From positions 1 through 64,000 of the forward strand of contig JAKAFW010000001.1 of NCBI GenBank assembly GCA_021817845.1: a DNA stretch of 64,000 bases. Reading direction: 5' to 3'. The stretch comes from FEN-1297 sp021817845 (GTDB lineage: Bacteria > Bacteroidota > Ignavibacteria > Ignavibacteriales > Ignavibacteriaceae). Below are positions 16,571-25,608 of the stretch, in pieces (within the stretch, counting starts at the first letter, position 1; each line of letters begins with the position of its first letter). The notes beneath the pieces are model-generated. The model saw nothing but the letters and a program-made list of their open reading frames with translations. It was not told the origin of the DNA and ran no database searches. The position numbers and the translations under genes were made by a program.

Positions 16571-17788
16571 ATGAGTTTAAGTCAAATAGCAAAATCAATA
16601 AGCGCTTCGCCTACTCTAAAGCTAAACGAAAAAGCAGCCGTTCTTCGGGAAAAGGGAGAACCGGTAATTCATCTTGGCGGAGGCGAACCGAAATCTAAAG
16701 TTCCAATGGATGCGATATTAGCCACAGCCGCCCATCTTAATACTGCTGAAATTAGATATGCACCTGCAGACGGAATTCCGGCATTGAAAAAAGCAATCAT
16801 TAATTACACAGAAGAATTTTATAACCGTAGAGTTGCTCCTGAAAATGTGATTGCATCAGGCGGTGCTAAGCAGGCGATTATGGTTGCTCTTCAAGCAATT
16901 CTTAATCCTCAGGAAGAAGTTGTCTATCCAGCACCCTATTGGGTTAGCTATCCTGAAATGGCTAAACTTTGCGGAGCAATTGGTGTTGCAGCATTGCCGG
17001 AGGACGGAAGTTTTTATCCACGAATTCAAGATATTGAACAACGTGTCGGATCTTATACAAGAGCTGTCATTATCAATAGCCCTAACAATCCTACCGGTGC
17101 AATGTACTCGGAAGAATTTATTTCTGATGTTGTGCAGTTCTGTGAAAAACGGGACCTCTATTTAATTATGGATGATATTTACCATCGCCTAATTTTTGAC
17201 GGGAAAAAACCTATCAACTGCTACAACTACACAAAGGATTTTTCAGAGAACTCAAAAATTATTTTAATAAACGGGGTTTCTAAGCAATATGCAATGACCG
17301 GCTTCAGGATTGGGTGGGCGGTAGGAAATAAAAAAGTTATCGAAGCAATGTCTAATATCCAGGGACATCAAACTTCCGGCCCTTCAATTCTTCTGCAGAA
17401 AGCTGCGGTTGGTGCGCTTAACGGAGTTCAATCAAGTGTTGAAAATTTACGAGTAACTTTGGAAAATAACAGGAATGTGATGATGGATCTTCTCAATTCT
17501 TTTGAAGGAGTGAAAGTTTCTAAACCGGATGGAACATTTTACTGTTTTGCAGACTTCAGCGCTTATGAAAAAAATTCAAATAAGCTTTCAGAATTTTTAA
17601 TAGATAAGGTTATGGTGCTTACCGTTCCGGGAGCGGAGTTCGGCTTTGAAGGACATTTGCGCTTAAGCTATTGCGGAAGTATAAAAGAAATAACGGAGGG
17701 TATTGAAAGAATGAAATGGGCTTTGGATCCCAATTCTCCAAATGAACTCTATATCGGTGAAAGAAAATTAGTGAGGAATTGGTCATGA
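16571..17788 (+). CDS. Class I/II pyridoxal-phosphate aminotransferase (aspartate aminotransferase family)
   Basis: 405 residues. Fold-type I aminotransferase with ASGGAKQAIM, SPNNPTGAMY, the pyridoxal-phosphate lysine in NGVSKQYAMTGFRIGW, and the C-terminal carboxylate-binding Arg in GHLRLSYCGS. The family swaps an amino group between aspartate and 2-oxoglutarate, linking aspartate and oxaloacetate, though the exact substrate is not readable here. The frame is open from 16487, but ATG 16571 has AAGAGG seven bases upstream. The stop overlaps pckA (ATGA), so the two are co-translated and may jointly supply phosphoenolpyruvate from aspartate. Confidence 0.9.
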   Translation: MSLSQIAKSISASPTLKLNEKAAVLREKGEPVIHLGGGEPKSKVPMDAILATAAHLNTAEIRYAPADGIPALKKAIINYTEEFYNRRVAPENVIASGGAKQAIMVALQAILNPQEEVVYPAPYWVSYPEMAKLCGAIGVAALPEDGSFYPRIQDIEQRVGSYTRAVIINSPNNPTGAMYSEEFISDVVQFCEKRDLYLIMDDIYHRLIFDGKKPINCYNYTKDFSENSKIILINGVSKQYAMTGFRIGWAVGNKKVIEAMSNIQGHQTSGPSILLQKAAVGALNGVQSSVENLRVTLENNRNVMMDLLNSFEGVKVSKPDGTFYCFADFSAYEKNSNKLSEFLIDKVMVLTVPGAEFGFEGHLRLSYCGSIKEITEGIERMKWALDPNSPNELYIGERKLVRNWS

Positions 17789-19443
17789 GCAAATATTTAG
17801 AATTCAGCACTCCCGCAAGCAAGGAAGCAAAAGAATTGGCCTCAGACTTTGGTTTGGTAAACAATGGTCTAAATTATCTTGATAGGGTCTATTGGAATCT
17901 CCCGAACTCTGCGCTTTATGAAGAAATAATTTTCCGCAATGAAGGTCATATTGCAAGCGAAGGACCACTTATTGTTAAAACCGGAAAGCATACTGCACGC
18001 GCAGCGGCTGATAAATTTATTGTTAAAGAAGAATCTACGGATAATAAAATTTGGTGGGGTGTTCATAACCGCCCAATCACTTTGGAGAAATTTAATTCAC
18101 TCATGGCGCGTATTGAAGCTTATGCTCAGGGTGAAGAATTATTTGTTCAGGATTGCTATGTTGGAGCAGACCCGGAATACCGTATGCCTATTCGTATTAT
18201 AACAGAAAAAGCATGGCATAGTTTATTTGTAAGAAATATGTTCATCACTACCAATAACCCGGATGAGTTAAAAAAATTTCTTCCTGAGTTCACGGTTATT
18301 GCAGTGCCAGGTTTTAAAGTTGATCCTAAAATTGACGGTACAAGAACTGAGACTGGAATCATTCTAAACTTCGAATCAAAAACTGCAATCATTGCAAACT
18401 CTCTTTATGCAGGTGAAATTAAAAAATCTATTTTCACTGTTCTAAACTTCTTGTTGACGTTTAAGGATGTGCTGCCGATGCACTGTTCTGCAAATGTCGG
18501 GAAGGAAGGAGACGTTGCAATATTTTTTGGCTTAAGCGGTACCGGCAAAACAACCTTAAGTGCTGATCCGAAGCGACAACTTATAGGAGATGATGAACAT
18601 GGATGGAGTTCGCGTGGAGTTTTTAATTTTGAAGCAGGTTGCTACGCTAAGGCAATTAGGCTTTCAGCTGAAAGCGAGCCGGAAATATTTTCAACTACTA
18701 AGAGATTCGGAACAATCCTTGAGAATGTAGTTTATGACCCTATTACACGGAAAATTGATTTGAATGAAGATTCTATTACTGAGAATACTCGCGCTTCTTA
18801 TCCGCTTGATTTTATCCCTAATATCGTCACAAGTGGTTACGTCCAGTCGCATCCGAAAAATATTATTTTCTTAACTTGCGATGCTTCCGGAGTATTACCT
18901 CCTATTTCAAGATTAAATCCCGAGCAAGCACAATATCATTTTATTAGCGGATATACTTCTAAGATTGCCGGTACTGAAATTGGATTAGGTGTTGAGCCGC
19001 AAATTACTTTTAGCGCTTGTTTTGGAGCCCCGTTTATGGTTCGTCATCCATACGAATATGCCACTATGTTGAAACAAAGAATGCTTCAGAGCGGCGCCCA
19101 ATGTTGGCTTGTAAATACAGGATGGATCGGAGGAAGATTTGGTGTCGGTAAGAGAATCAGTATTAAGCACACCCGCAATCTTCTCAATGCTGCCCTTGAG
19201 GGTAAATTAGATAAAGTTGAATATCGTAAAGATAAATTATTCGGGTTTGAAGTTCCATTGACATGTCCTGATGTTCCCAGTGATGTTCTCGATCCATCAA
19301 ATTCATGGGGTAATAAAGAAGAGTATTGGAAAAAATATGATGCTCTTGCCGCAAGGTTTATTGAAAACTTTAAACTGTTTGCAAAAGATTCATCCGGGGA
19401 TGTTCTCAAAGCTGGTCCAAAGAGAATTTCTGTACAAAAGTAA
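17785..19443 (+). CDS. pckA: Phosphoenolpyruvate carboxykinase (ATP)
   Basis: 552 residues, the ATP-dependent family. It converts oxaloacetate and ATP to phosphoenolpyruvate, CO2 and ADP. The kinase loop FFGLSGTGKTTLSADP and the metal/nucleotide motif LIGDDEHGWS are intact, and the substrate-binding segment (KTGKHTARAAADKFIV) and C-terminal adenine-binding region are present. ATG 17785 is chosen over the in-frame TTG 17779 because GAGGAA sits just upstream. It overlaps the aminotransferase stop by 4 bases. Gluconeogenic role fits with fbp in the same window (23384-24427). Confidence 0.96.
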   Translation: MSKYLEFSTPASKEAKELASDFGLVNNGLNYLDRVYWNLPNSALYEEIIFRNEGHIASEGPLIVKTGKHTARAAADKFIVKEESTDNKIWWGVHNRPITLEKFNSLMARIEAYAQGEELFVQDCYVGADPEYRMPIRIITEKAWHSLFVRNMFITTNNPDELKKFLPEFTVIAVPGFKVDPKIDGTRTETGIILNFESKTAIIANSLYAGEIKKSIFTVLNFLLTFKDVLPMHCSANVGKEGDVAIFFGLSGTGKTTLSADPKRQLIGDDEHGWSSRGVFNFEAGCYAKAIRLSAESEPEIFSTTKRFGTILENVVYDPITRKIDLNEDSITENTRASYPLDFIPNIVTSGYVQSHPKNIIFLTCDASGVLPPISRLNPEQAQYHFISGYTSKIAGTEIGLGVEPQITFSACFGAPFMVRHPYEYATMLKQRMLQSGAQCWLVNTGWIGGRFGVGKRISIKHTRNLLNAALEGKLDKVEYRKDKLFGFEVPLTCPDVPSDVLDPSNSWGNKEEYWKKYDALAARFIENFKLFAKDSSGDVLKAGPKRISVQK

Positions 19444-19473
19444 AAAATATTTTTGCGGAACGGGGTAAATCTT

Positions 19474-19487
19474 CGTTTCGCGAAACG
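19474..19487. other. 14-bp perfect palindrome downstream of pckA
   Basis: CGTTTCGCGAAACG is a perfect palindrome 30 bases after the pckA stop. It lacks a following T run, so it is not a typical Rho-independent terminator. It could be a protein-binding site or an mRNA end hairpin. Confidence 0.35.
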
Positions 19488-19678
19488 TATTGAGTGATTA
19501 ATCCTTTTATCAACCTAAAGCGATAAAAAATAGTTGTATCATTTCCCGACATTTCTTGTATATCTGCCAAGCGGAATTTACTTTGATATACTTCAATAAT
19601 TTTTATACTTTCGTTGCAAATGTTTCATAATATCCCCTGTGTGAATAAATAATTTAAAAAAAATATATCGAGGTTTTA

Positions 19679-19999
19679 ATGGCGTGGCTGATTTTATTTA
19701 TTGCCGGATTGTTTGAGACTGCTTGGGCAATCGGTATGAAATACTCTGGTGGATTCACCAAAGTTTATGCAACTATTTTTACTTTTGTAGCAATGGCATT
19801 AAGCGTCTTTTTCTTATCGGTAGCAATTAAATCTCTTCCGGTAGGTACCGCTTATGCAGTCTGGACAGGCATCGGAGCTGTTGGCACAGCGATACTTGGC
19901 ATAACCCTTTTCGGAGAAACAAAAGAATTTGCAAGATTATTTTTTATATCCTTAATAATTGTGGGTGTTGTTGGATTAAAGATTTTTTCTAAAGATTAA
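19679..19999 (+). CDS. Small multidrug resistance family exporter, SugE/Gdx-like
   Basis: 106 residues and four membrane helices, the size of SMR transporters. The N-terminal GLFETAWAIGMKYSGGFTK, with the central glutamate of helix 1, and AVWTGIGAVGTAILG match the SugE/Gdx branch that exports guanidinium, rather than the EmrE branch. GAGG lies 8 bases upstream of the ATG. I looked for a guanidine riboswitch in the 235 bases upstream and did not find one. Substrate is inferred from subfamily motifs. Confidence 0.88.
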   Translation: MAWLILFIAGLFETAWAIGMKYSGGFTKVYATIFTFVAMALSVFFLSVAIKSLPVGTAYAVWTGIGAVGTAILGITLFGETKEFARLFFISLIIVGVVGLKIFSKD

Positions 20000-20039
20000 C
20001 TTTTAGAGTATAAAATTTAAATAATTATAAGGAAGCATT

Positions 20040-20552
20040 ATGACAAGACCAGTTAAAGGTGATTATTCGCCCCATTATGAGGGATATATTAGCAAAGTCG
20101 AAGGCGAAAATGGAATTGTGATTTTGAAATCTCAATTAAGTTCCACAATAAAATATTTTGATGAGATTCCGGAAGACAAAGGAACTTATTCATACGCAAT
20201 AGGGAAGTGGAGCATTAAAGAATTAATTGGACATATTATCGATACCGAAAGGGTTTTCGCTTACAGAGCAATGTGCATTGCAAGGGGTGAGACAAAATCA
20301 CTCCCCGGTTTTGAACAAGATTCTTATGTTAAGTCCGCTAACTTTAACGAAAGAAAGTTAAACAACCTGGTGAAAGAATTTAAAACATTAAGAGAAGCAA
20401 ACATTGCTTTGTTTGATGGATTTGATGAGGTAGCTTTCAGCAGGCGCGGTTTGGCCAACGGAAAAGAGATTACAGTGCTGGCAATTCTGTTTATTATTAG
20501 CGGTCATACAGTTCATCATCTAAATATTTTGAAGGAAAAATATTTGAAATAA
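20040..20552 (+). CDS. DinB family protein
   Basis: 170 residues, a DinB/YfiT-type four-helix bundle. Histidines for the metal site appear in GKWSIKELIGHIIDTERVF (first) and in SGHTVHHLNILKEKYL near the C-terminus (second and third). These proteins are metal-dependent thiol or small-molecule transferases (for example bacillithiol transferases), but the substrate cannot be told. AAGGAAG just upstream of the ATG is a fair ribosome-binding site. Confidence 0.85.
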   Translation: MTRPVKGDYSPHYEGYISKVEGENGIVILKSQLSSTIKYFDEIPEDKGTYSYAIGKWSIKELIGHIIDTERVFAYRAMCIARGETKSLPGFEQDSYVKSANFNERKLNNLVKEFKTLREANIALFDGFDEVAFSRRGLANGKEITVLAILFIISGHTVHHLNILKEKYLK

Positions 20553-20576
20553 TTCCGATTAAAGGAATTTAATAAT

Positions 20577-21854
20577 CTAAATTATCTTATAAATCTCTTC
20601 AAGGATTTTTTCAGTCGCGCCAAGATTTTCTTTAACATAATCAAAGCTGATTTTCCCCTTAGCTTTCCTTAACTTATTATTATTGAACATCGTGCGTAAT
20701 TGCCGGTAAGCTTCCGATTTATTTTTTATTAATATACCGCCTCCTCGTTTTAGTAGCTGCTGGCTTTCCTGCGAATTCTCAATCTTTGGTCCGAACATTA
20801 CAGGGATTCCGTAAACTGCCGCTTCAAGCACGTTGTGTATACTTTGCTTAAAGCTTCCCCCAACGAATGCTAAATCCGCATAAGTGTAAAGTGTTAACAA
20901 AATACCAATCGAATCGACTATTATCACTCTTTCATTATTGTAATTATTCATAAAAGAAAAACGAATTGTCTCAAGGGTTCCCGCAAATTCATTTTCAATC
21001 CGTTCGAGGTGAACTTCGGTCGGCTCATGAGGAGCTATAATCATAACTGTATCACTATCGTATATAGATAATTTCGCAAATGCGGGAAGGATAACATCTT
21101 CGTCTAATTGCCAGGTGCTCCCCGCGACGAAAATATTTTTGTCTTTCAGTAAATTTTCTTTTATTAGATTTTTTTCTCTTGCAACAATACTTCTTTGATA
21201 AACGCGGTCAAATCTTGTATCTCCCACTGCTTTAACACGATCTGCAGGTACATTAAACTCCTTAAAACCTTGAACATCGAATTCAGAAACTGCTAAGATT
21301 GTACTAATATTTCCAAATAGATATTTATGAAAGCTTTTTGCCAATGGAAGTTTCCTTGCTGAATTGTCTTTCATAGTAGCATCGACAATGATGGATGGGA
21401 TATTATACTTCTTCATTGCCCAAACATGATTTGGCCATATATCATATCGCATCATGACTGCTAAATCCGGGCGCACAATTGAAATAAATCTTTCAGCGTT
21501 AGAGTGTGTGTCTAAAGGTATGTATGAAACTAAATCTGCATAAGGATATTTTTTTGAATTCTCATATCCTGATGGAGAGAAAAATGTAATAAGGATATTT
21601 ATGTTGTCCCCTTTTTTCAATTCCTTAATTATCGGTTTTGCTTGCTCAAATTCACCTAGTGAGGAAGAATGGAACCATATTAATTTTTTTGATTTATCGA
21701 GGGTAGCAGAATTTAAAATCAATTCCTCAAAAATTCTATCTCTTCCTTTTATACCTCGCTTAACTTTGTTGTTAAAAAAACCTAAGAGTCTTATAACTAA
21801 ATAAAGAAATGGTATTATTAAAAAATTATAAAGTATGTACCAAATAGTTTTCAT
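20577..21854 (-). CDS. waaA: 3-deoxy-D-manno-octulosonic acid transferase
   Basis: 425 residues from ATG 21854. The GT30 enzyme WaaA/KdtA adds Kdo to lipid A at the inner membrane. It has an N-terminal membrane anchor (IWYILYNFLIIPFLYLVIRLLGF), then WFHSSSLGEFEQAKPII, the MRYDIWPNHVWAMK segment, FVAGSTWQLDE and the C-terminal FVGGSF...HNVLEAAVYGIPVMFGPKIEN. The reading frame stays open 20 codons further upstream, but that part overlaps the previous gene. With ATG 21854 the genes share one base (TGATG), the usual coupled arrangement. Confidence 0.94.
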   Translation of the reverse strand: MKTIWYILYNFLIIPFLYLVIRLLGFFNNKVKRGIKGRDRIFEELILNSATLDKSKKLIWFHSSSLGEFEQAKPIIKELKKGDNINILITFFSPSGYENSKKYPYADLVSYIPLDTHSNAERFISIVRPDLAVMMRYDIWPNHVWAMKKYNIPSIIVDATMKDNSARKLPLAKSFHKYLFGNISTILAVSEFDVQGFKEFNVPADRVKAVGDTRFDRVYQRSIVAREKNLIKENLLKDKNIFVAGSTWQLDEDVILPAFAKLSIYDSDTVMIIAPHEPTEVHLERIENEFAGTLETIRFSFMNNYNNERVIIVDSIGILLTLYTYADLAFVGGSFKQSIHNVLEAAVYGIPVMFGPKIENSQESQQLLKRGGGILIKNKSEAYRQLRTMFNNNKLRKAKGKISFDYVKENLGATEKILEEIYKII

Positions 21855-22858
21855 CAATTTAAAATTTCTTTCAGCTTTGAATATGCAAGAACTGGAGTCA
21901 ATTCCAGCATGCACTTAAAATGTTTCTTAGGGCAGCTTTCTCTTCCAATGTGTGTGCACGGTCTGCAAGTTAATAATTTGTTCTCTAATATTAAATTTTT
22001 GCTTTTGTAAGGAGTAAACCCAAATTCTCTTACTGTAGATCCAAATATAGCCAAAACAGGCGTACCCACTGCCGTTGCAGCGTGCATCAAGCCAGAATCA
22101 TTACAAATAACGACTTTGCATTTTTTTATATTTGCCACAGTCAATAATATTTTATCGTCATTACATAAGTTAATTGAACCGGGAGTTTTTTCGGTTAACT
22201 CTGCGCAAAGACTTATGTCACTTTTACCTCCGAAGATTACTATGCGAAATCCATCGTTTGAAAGCATTTTGCACAAATCAATGAAATATTGCTTCGGCCA
22301 CATTTTTGTGAAATGTCTACTCCCTGGGGCTATTCCAATGAACTTTTCATCGTCGTTAAGCTCCGACTTTATATCTCCCGGATAAAATAGTTCCAATCCC
22401 TTGTTATCAAGGCTAAAGCCCGGCAAAGTTTCCCCATATCTTTTGGGAATTTCTTGCGGGCCCTTAAATCTGTTTATCTTAAAATGTACAAGGAAAAATT
22501 TATCAATAGTCTTTTTCTCAAAAATTACCGACCTAACTTTTAGTTTCCTTCTTATCTCTGCCGATCTAAGATTATTTTGAAGGTCTACGACCAAATCATA
22601 ATTTCTATTTTTTAACTCATTAAACAGAACAACATTATTTGAGTTATCTTTTTTATATAGAAATAGATTTTCTATATTATTGTTATACTTTAATAAATCT
22701 TCGTATTGTTCTCTCAAAACAAAGTCTATTTTTATTCCGCTATATTTTTCATTAAGTGATCTTATGAGTGGTGTAGTTAGCAGTATATCACCTAAAGAAC
22801 TTAATCTAATAATTAGGATATTTTTAATTTCATTTAGATTCAACAAAAAATCTTTCAA
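21854..22858 (-). CDS. Glycosyltransferase family 9, heptosyltransferase-like
   Basis: 334 residues. IKNILIIRLSSLGDILLTTPLIRSL is the typical start of LPS heptosyltransferases. GIAPGSRHFTKMWPKQYFIDL and VICNDSGLMHAATAVGTPVLAIFGST are the nucleotide-sugar binding motifs. It should add a core sugar, probably heptose, next to the Kdo added by the adjacent waaA product. A C-terminal cysteine pair region (TCRPCTHIGRESCPKKHFKCM) is common in this family. Which position (WaaC or WaaF) cannot be resolved. Confidence 0.88.
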   Translation of the reverse strand: MKDFLLNLNEIKNILIIRLSSLGDILLTTPLIRSLNEKYSGIKIDFVLREQYEDLLKYNNNIENLFLYKKDNSNNVVLFNELKNRNYDLVVDLQNNLRSAEIRRKLKVRSVIFEKKTIDKFFLVHFKINRFKGPQEIPKRYGETLPGFSLDNKGLELFYPGDIKSELNDDEKFIGIAPGSRHFTKMWPKQYFIDLCKMLSNDGFRIVIFGGKSDISLCAELTEKTPGSINLCNDDKILLTVANIKKCKVVICNDSGLMHAATAVGTPVLAIFGSTVREFGFTPYKSKNLILENKLLTCRPCTHIGRESCPKKHFKCMLELTPVLAYSKLKEILN

Positions 22859-22968
22859 AAGTCATTTAAACGGCACAAATTTAATTAAATAGTAACTTAC
22901 TTCCACTTTATCATTGAAGTTTTAACTGTTCTGTCCTATTTTTACTAAATAAATTAAAGGATTTTTAG

Positions 22969-23241
22969 ATGACGTCATTACCTTCTCCTTCGACAAAGAA
23001 TTTTTCTGATGATTCGTTAGAAAAAAAGGTTTATAACATTGTTGAAAACCTAAGCGAATATATTCCAATTATGAATGATAGGAACCGGTTAGGTTTTTCA
23101 CTCTACAAATTCATGAGCGGTGAAGGCGATAGCCCGGAAATATTAGTCAAAAGCTCTAAAATACATGTGGTTGGAATTTCTCTCGAAGACCTTGCAGCAA
23201 AAATTTCCAAAGAAATTAATAACCTGAAATCTAAAGAATAA
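22969..23241 (+). CDS. Small hypothetical protein
   Basis: 90 residues with no family I recognise. It has no signal peptide or membrane helix, and is mostly predicted alpha/beta, with VKSSKIHVVGISLEDLAAKISKEIN resembling a short beta strand plus helix. It stands alone, transcribed away from the LPS genes. The AGGATTTTTAG upstream gives modest support for the start. Confidence 0.6.
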   Translation: MTSLPSPSTKNFSDDSLEKKVYNIVENLSEYIPIMNDRNRLGFSLYKFMSGEGDSPEILVKSSKIHVVGISLEDLAAKISKEINNLKSKE

Positions 23242-23383
23242 TTTTTTACTTGTTCTACGCAAAAAAATAAACATTAGCCTGAAATATTAACTTACCTTAT
23301 GCAAAAACAATTTTTCGAAATAATGGAGTATTGGAATGACGGGAAAGCCATCCGATTCCAGGACTCCATCACCCCTCTAAATT

Positions 23384-24427
23384 TTATGATTTATTGCTGA
23401 AATAAACCTCGCTGCTTATTTCTTCTTTCGACATAAATTCTTCCACCATCCTCACATCTTCCTCGCTTCCTATAAACAGCGGAGTTTTTTCGTGCAGAAT
23501 TTCAGGTTGAATTTCCAAAATTCTTTTCCTTCCGTTTGAGGCTCTTCCGCCTGCAGTTTCAATTATCATTGACATCGGGTTGCATTCATACATCAACCTT
23601 AATTTCCCATTAGTATGACGGTGATCAGCTGGGTACATAAATATTCCTCCGTATAAAAGATTGCGATGAATGTCTGCAACCATCGAACCTACATAGCGCG
23701 ATGAATAAGGACGCTCAGTTTTCTCGTCTTCTTCCTGAAGATATTTAATATATTTCTTTAATCCCGGATGCCAGTACAAATAATTTCCTTCATTAATGCT
23801 GTAAATGTGCGACTTTTTAGGAATCTTAATATTATCATGTGAAAGTAAAAATTCTCCAAAAGAAGGATCCAGAGTAAAGCCGTGAACTCCCTCGCCTGTT
23901 GTATATACTAAAATTGTGCTTGAACCGTATACAATATAACCTGCTGCTACTTGATTTAGTCCTTGCTGAAGACAATCTTCTAGTGTGCCTGGCATGCCAT
24001 CTGGTGTAACTCTTTTGTAAATTGAAAAAATTGTACCGATGCTTATATTTACGTCTATATTTGATGAGCCATCAAGTGGATCAAAGAGAAGGACGTATTT
24101 CCCAATTTTATGCCTAGCGGGAATGTGGATAATATTTTCTTCCTCTTCAGATGCCATTACGCAAAAATGTCCGCCATGATCCATCGCTCGTATCAGGATA
24201 TCATGAGCAAACATATCAAGCTTTTTAACTTGTTCACCGTGAACATTATTACCGCCGGTGAATCCAAGAATATCTACGAGCCCCGCTTTGTTCACTTCCA
24301 ATGAAATTATTTTTGCAGCTAGAGAGAGATCGGATAGTAGCCTTGATAATTCCCCGGTTGCTTCAGGATGCCTTTTTTCGCCTTCGATTATGTGTCGGGC
24401 GAGTGTCATAAATTGTGTTTTTGACAT
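23384..24427 (-). CDS. fbp: Class 1 fructose-1,6-bisphosphatase
   Basis: 347 residues. Fructose-1,6-bisphosphate is hydrolysed to fructose-6-phosphate in gluconeogenesis. The metal-binding motif LLFDPLDGSSNIDVN is complete, with SEEEENI before it. The substrate segments SRYVGSMVADIHRNLLYGG and LRLMYECNPMSMIIETAGG are also intact. It is a single-gene unit, divergent from the LysR gene across 193 bases. Confidence 0.96.
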   Translation of the reverse strand: MSKTQFMTLARHIIEGEKRHPEATGELSRLLSDLSLAAKIISLEVNKAGLVDILGFTGGNNVHGEQVKKLDMFAHDILIRAMDHGGHFCVMASEEEENIIHIPARHKIGKYVLLFDPLDGSSNIDVNISIGTIFSIYKRVTPDGMPGTLEDCLQQGLNQVAAGYIVYGSSTILVYTTGEGVHGFTLDPSFGEFLLSHDNIKIPKKSHIYSINEGNYLYWHPGLKKYIKYLQEEDEKTERPYSSRYVGSMVADIHRNLLYGGIFMYPADHRHTNGKLRLMYECNPMSMIIETAGGRASNGRKRILEIQPEILHEKTPLFIGSEEDVRMVEEFMSKEEISSEVYFSNKS

Positions 24428-24620
24428 GATGCCTTCCTTTTGTTTTTAGTTAATTTATCGAATCTATATTCAAAGAGCAACTATTATTTTCCTAATTTTA
24501 TTTTTGTCCTTATGACTCTCAAATTTTATAGAAATAGTTTAAAAAGAAATGTTTCTTAGTAATCACTCTTTAAGTATGTTTACCTTAAAGAATAAATTAA
24601 ATTAGAATTATTGAACAATT

Positions 24621-25520
24621 ATGGAAAGTTTTAGGCTTAAAGTCTTCAGATCGGTAGCAAAGAATTTAAGTTTTACCAAAGCCGCTAGCGAACTTTATAT
24701 AAGTCAACCTGCAATTTCAAAAAATATCCAAGCGCTTGAAAATGAATTCGGGCTTAGATTATTTGTAAGGAGGGGAAATAGGATTTATTTAACTTCCGCC
24801 GGTAAAGTATTACTAGACTATTCAGAGGAAATATTTAACCTGCAATTAAAATTAGAGAGCAATTTAAATCTATTTAAGGAAGAACAAACCGGCTCACTTC
24901 GTCTTGGAGCAAGCACTACAATTGCTCAATACGTAATCGCCCCTGTGCTGTCTAAATTCAACAAAAAATTCCCGAATATTAAACTATCGCTTCTATCCGG
25001 CAATAGCGAAAGGATTGCCGATGCTTTGCTTAAAGGAGAAATCGATCTCGGAATCGTTGAAGGAAAAATTAAAAATAAGGACTTAAAATACACTCACTTC
25101 ATTTCAGATGAATTAGTTGCTGCTACTAGTTTTAATAATAAGCTTGTCAATAAAAATGAAGTCGCTCTTAAAGAACTTATCCGACTCCCTCTTATTCTTC
25201 GTGAACGCGGCTCCGGTACTCTCGAAGTTTTTGAACATGCACTGAAAAATAAAAAAGTCAAAATATCATCCTTAAATATTGTGATGTTTTTGGGAAGCAC
25301 TGAAGCAATAAAACTATATCTGGAGTCTGACGAATGTATCGGATTTATTTCAATACGGGCAATAGAGAAAGAATTGAATGAAGGTGTACTAAAGGTTTTA
25401 AAAATCAAGGACCTTCAAATAAAACGGAATTTTGAATTTATACGCCTCCATGGCGCGCAAACTTTAAGTGCTACCTCAAAGTTTATTCAGATCGCCAAAA
25501 ATCATTATAACCAAAAGTAA
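24621..25520 (+). CDS. LysR-family transcriptional regulator
   Basis: 299 residues. The N-terminal winged helix (LKVFRSVAKNLSFTKAASELYISQPAISKNIQALE) is followed by a substrate-binding domain starting at GSLRLGASTTIAQYVIAP. It sits 88 bases upstream of a YeiH-type transporter gene in the same direction, the usual pairing for the YeiE/CysL/CmpR branch of LysR, so I infer that it controls that transporter. Effector unknown. Confidence 0.9.
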   Translation: MESFRLKVFRSVAKNLSFTKAASELYISQPAISKNIQALENEFGLRLFVRRGNRIYLTSAGKVLLDYSEEIFNLQLKLESNLNLFKEEQTGSLRLGASTTIAQYVIAPVLSKFNKKFPNIKLSLLSGNSERIADALLKGEIDLGIVEGKIKNKDLKYTHFISDELVAATSFNNKLVNKNEVALKELIRLPLILRERGSGTLEVFEHALKNKKVKISSLNIVMFLGSTEAIKLYLESDECIGFISIRAIEKELNEGVLKVLKIKDLQIKRNFEFIRLHGAQTLSATSKFIQIAKNHYNQK

Positions 25521-25608
25521 TTTGAAATAACATTTTTTGATTTTGATGCCTGCCTCAGCACGCATAGGTTTACGGTTATTTCTTATTTCAAATATCTAAA
25601 GGTTTAAA

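Noticed and set aside
19444..19678. Possible guanidine riboswitch before the SugE/Gdx gene
   Set aside because: I looked for the conserved guanidine-I and mini-ykkC (ACGR loop) patterns and found neither; the 14-bp palindrome there does not fit them.
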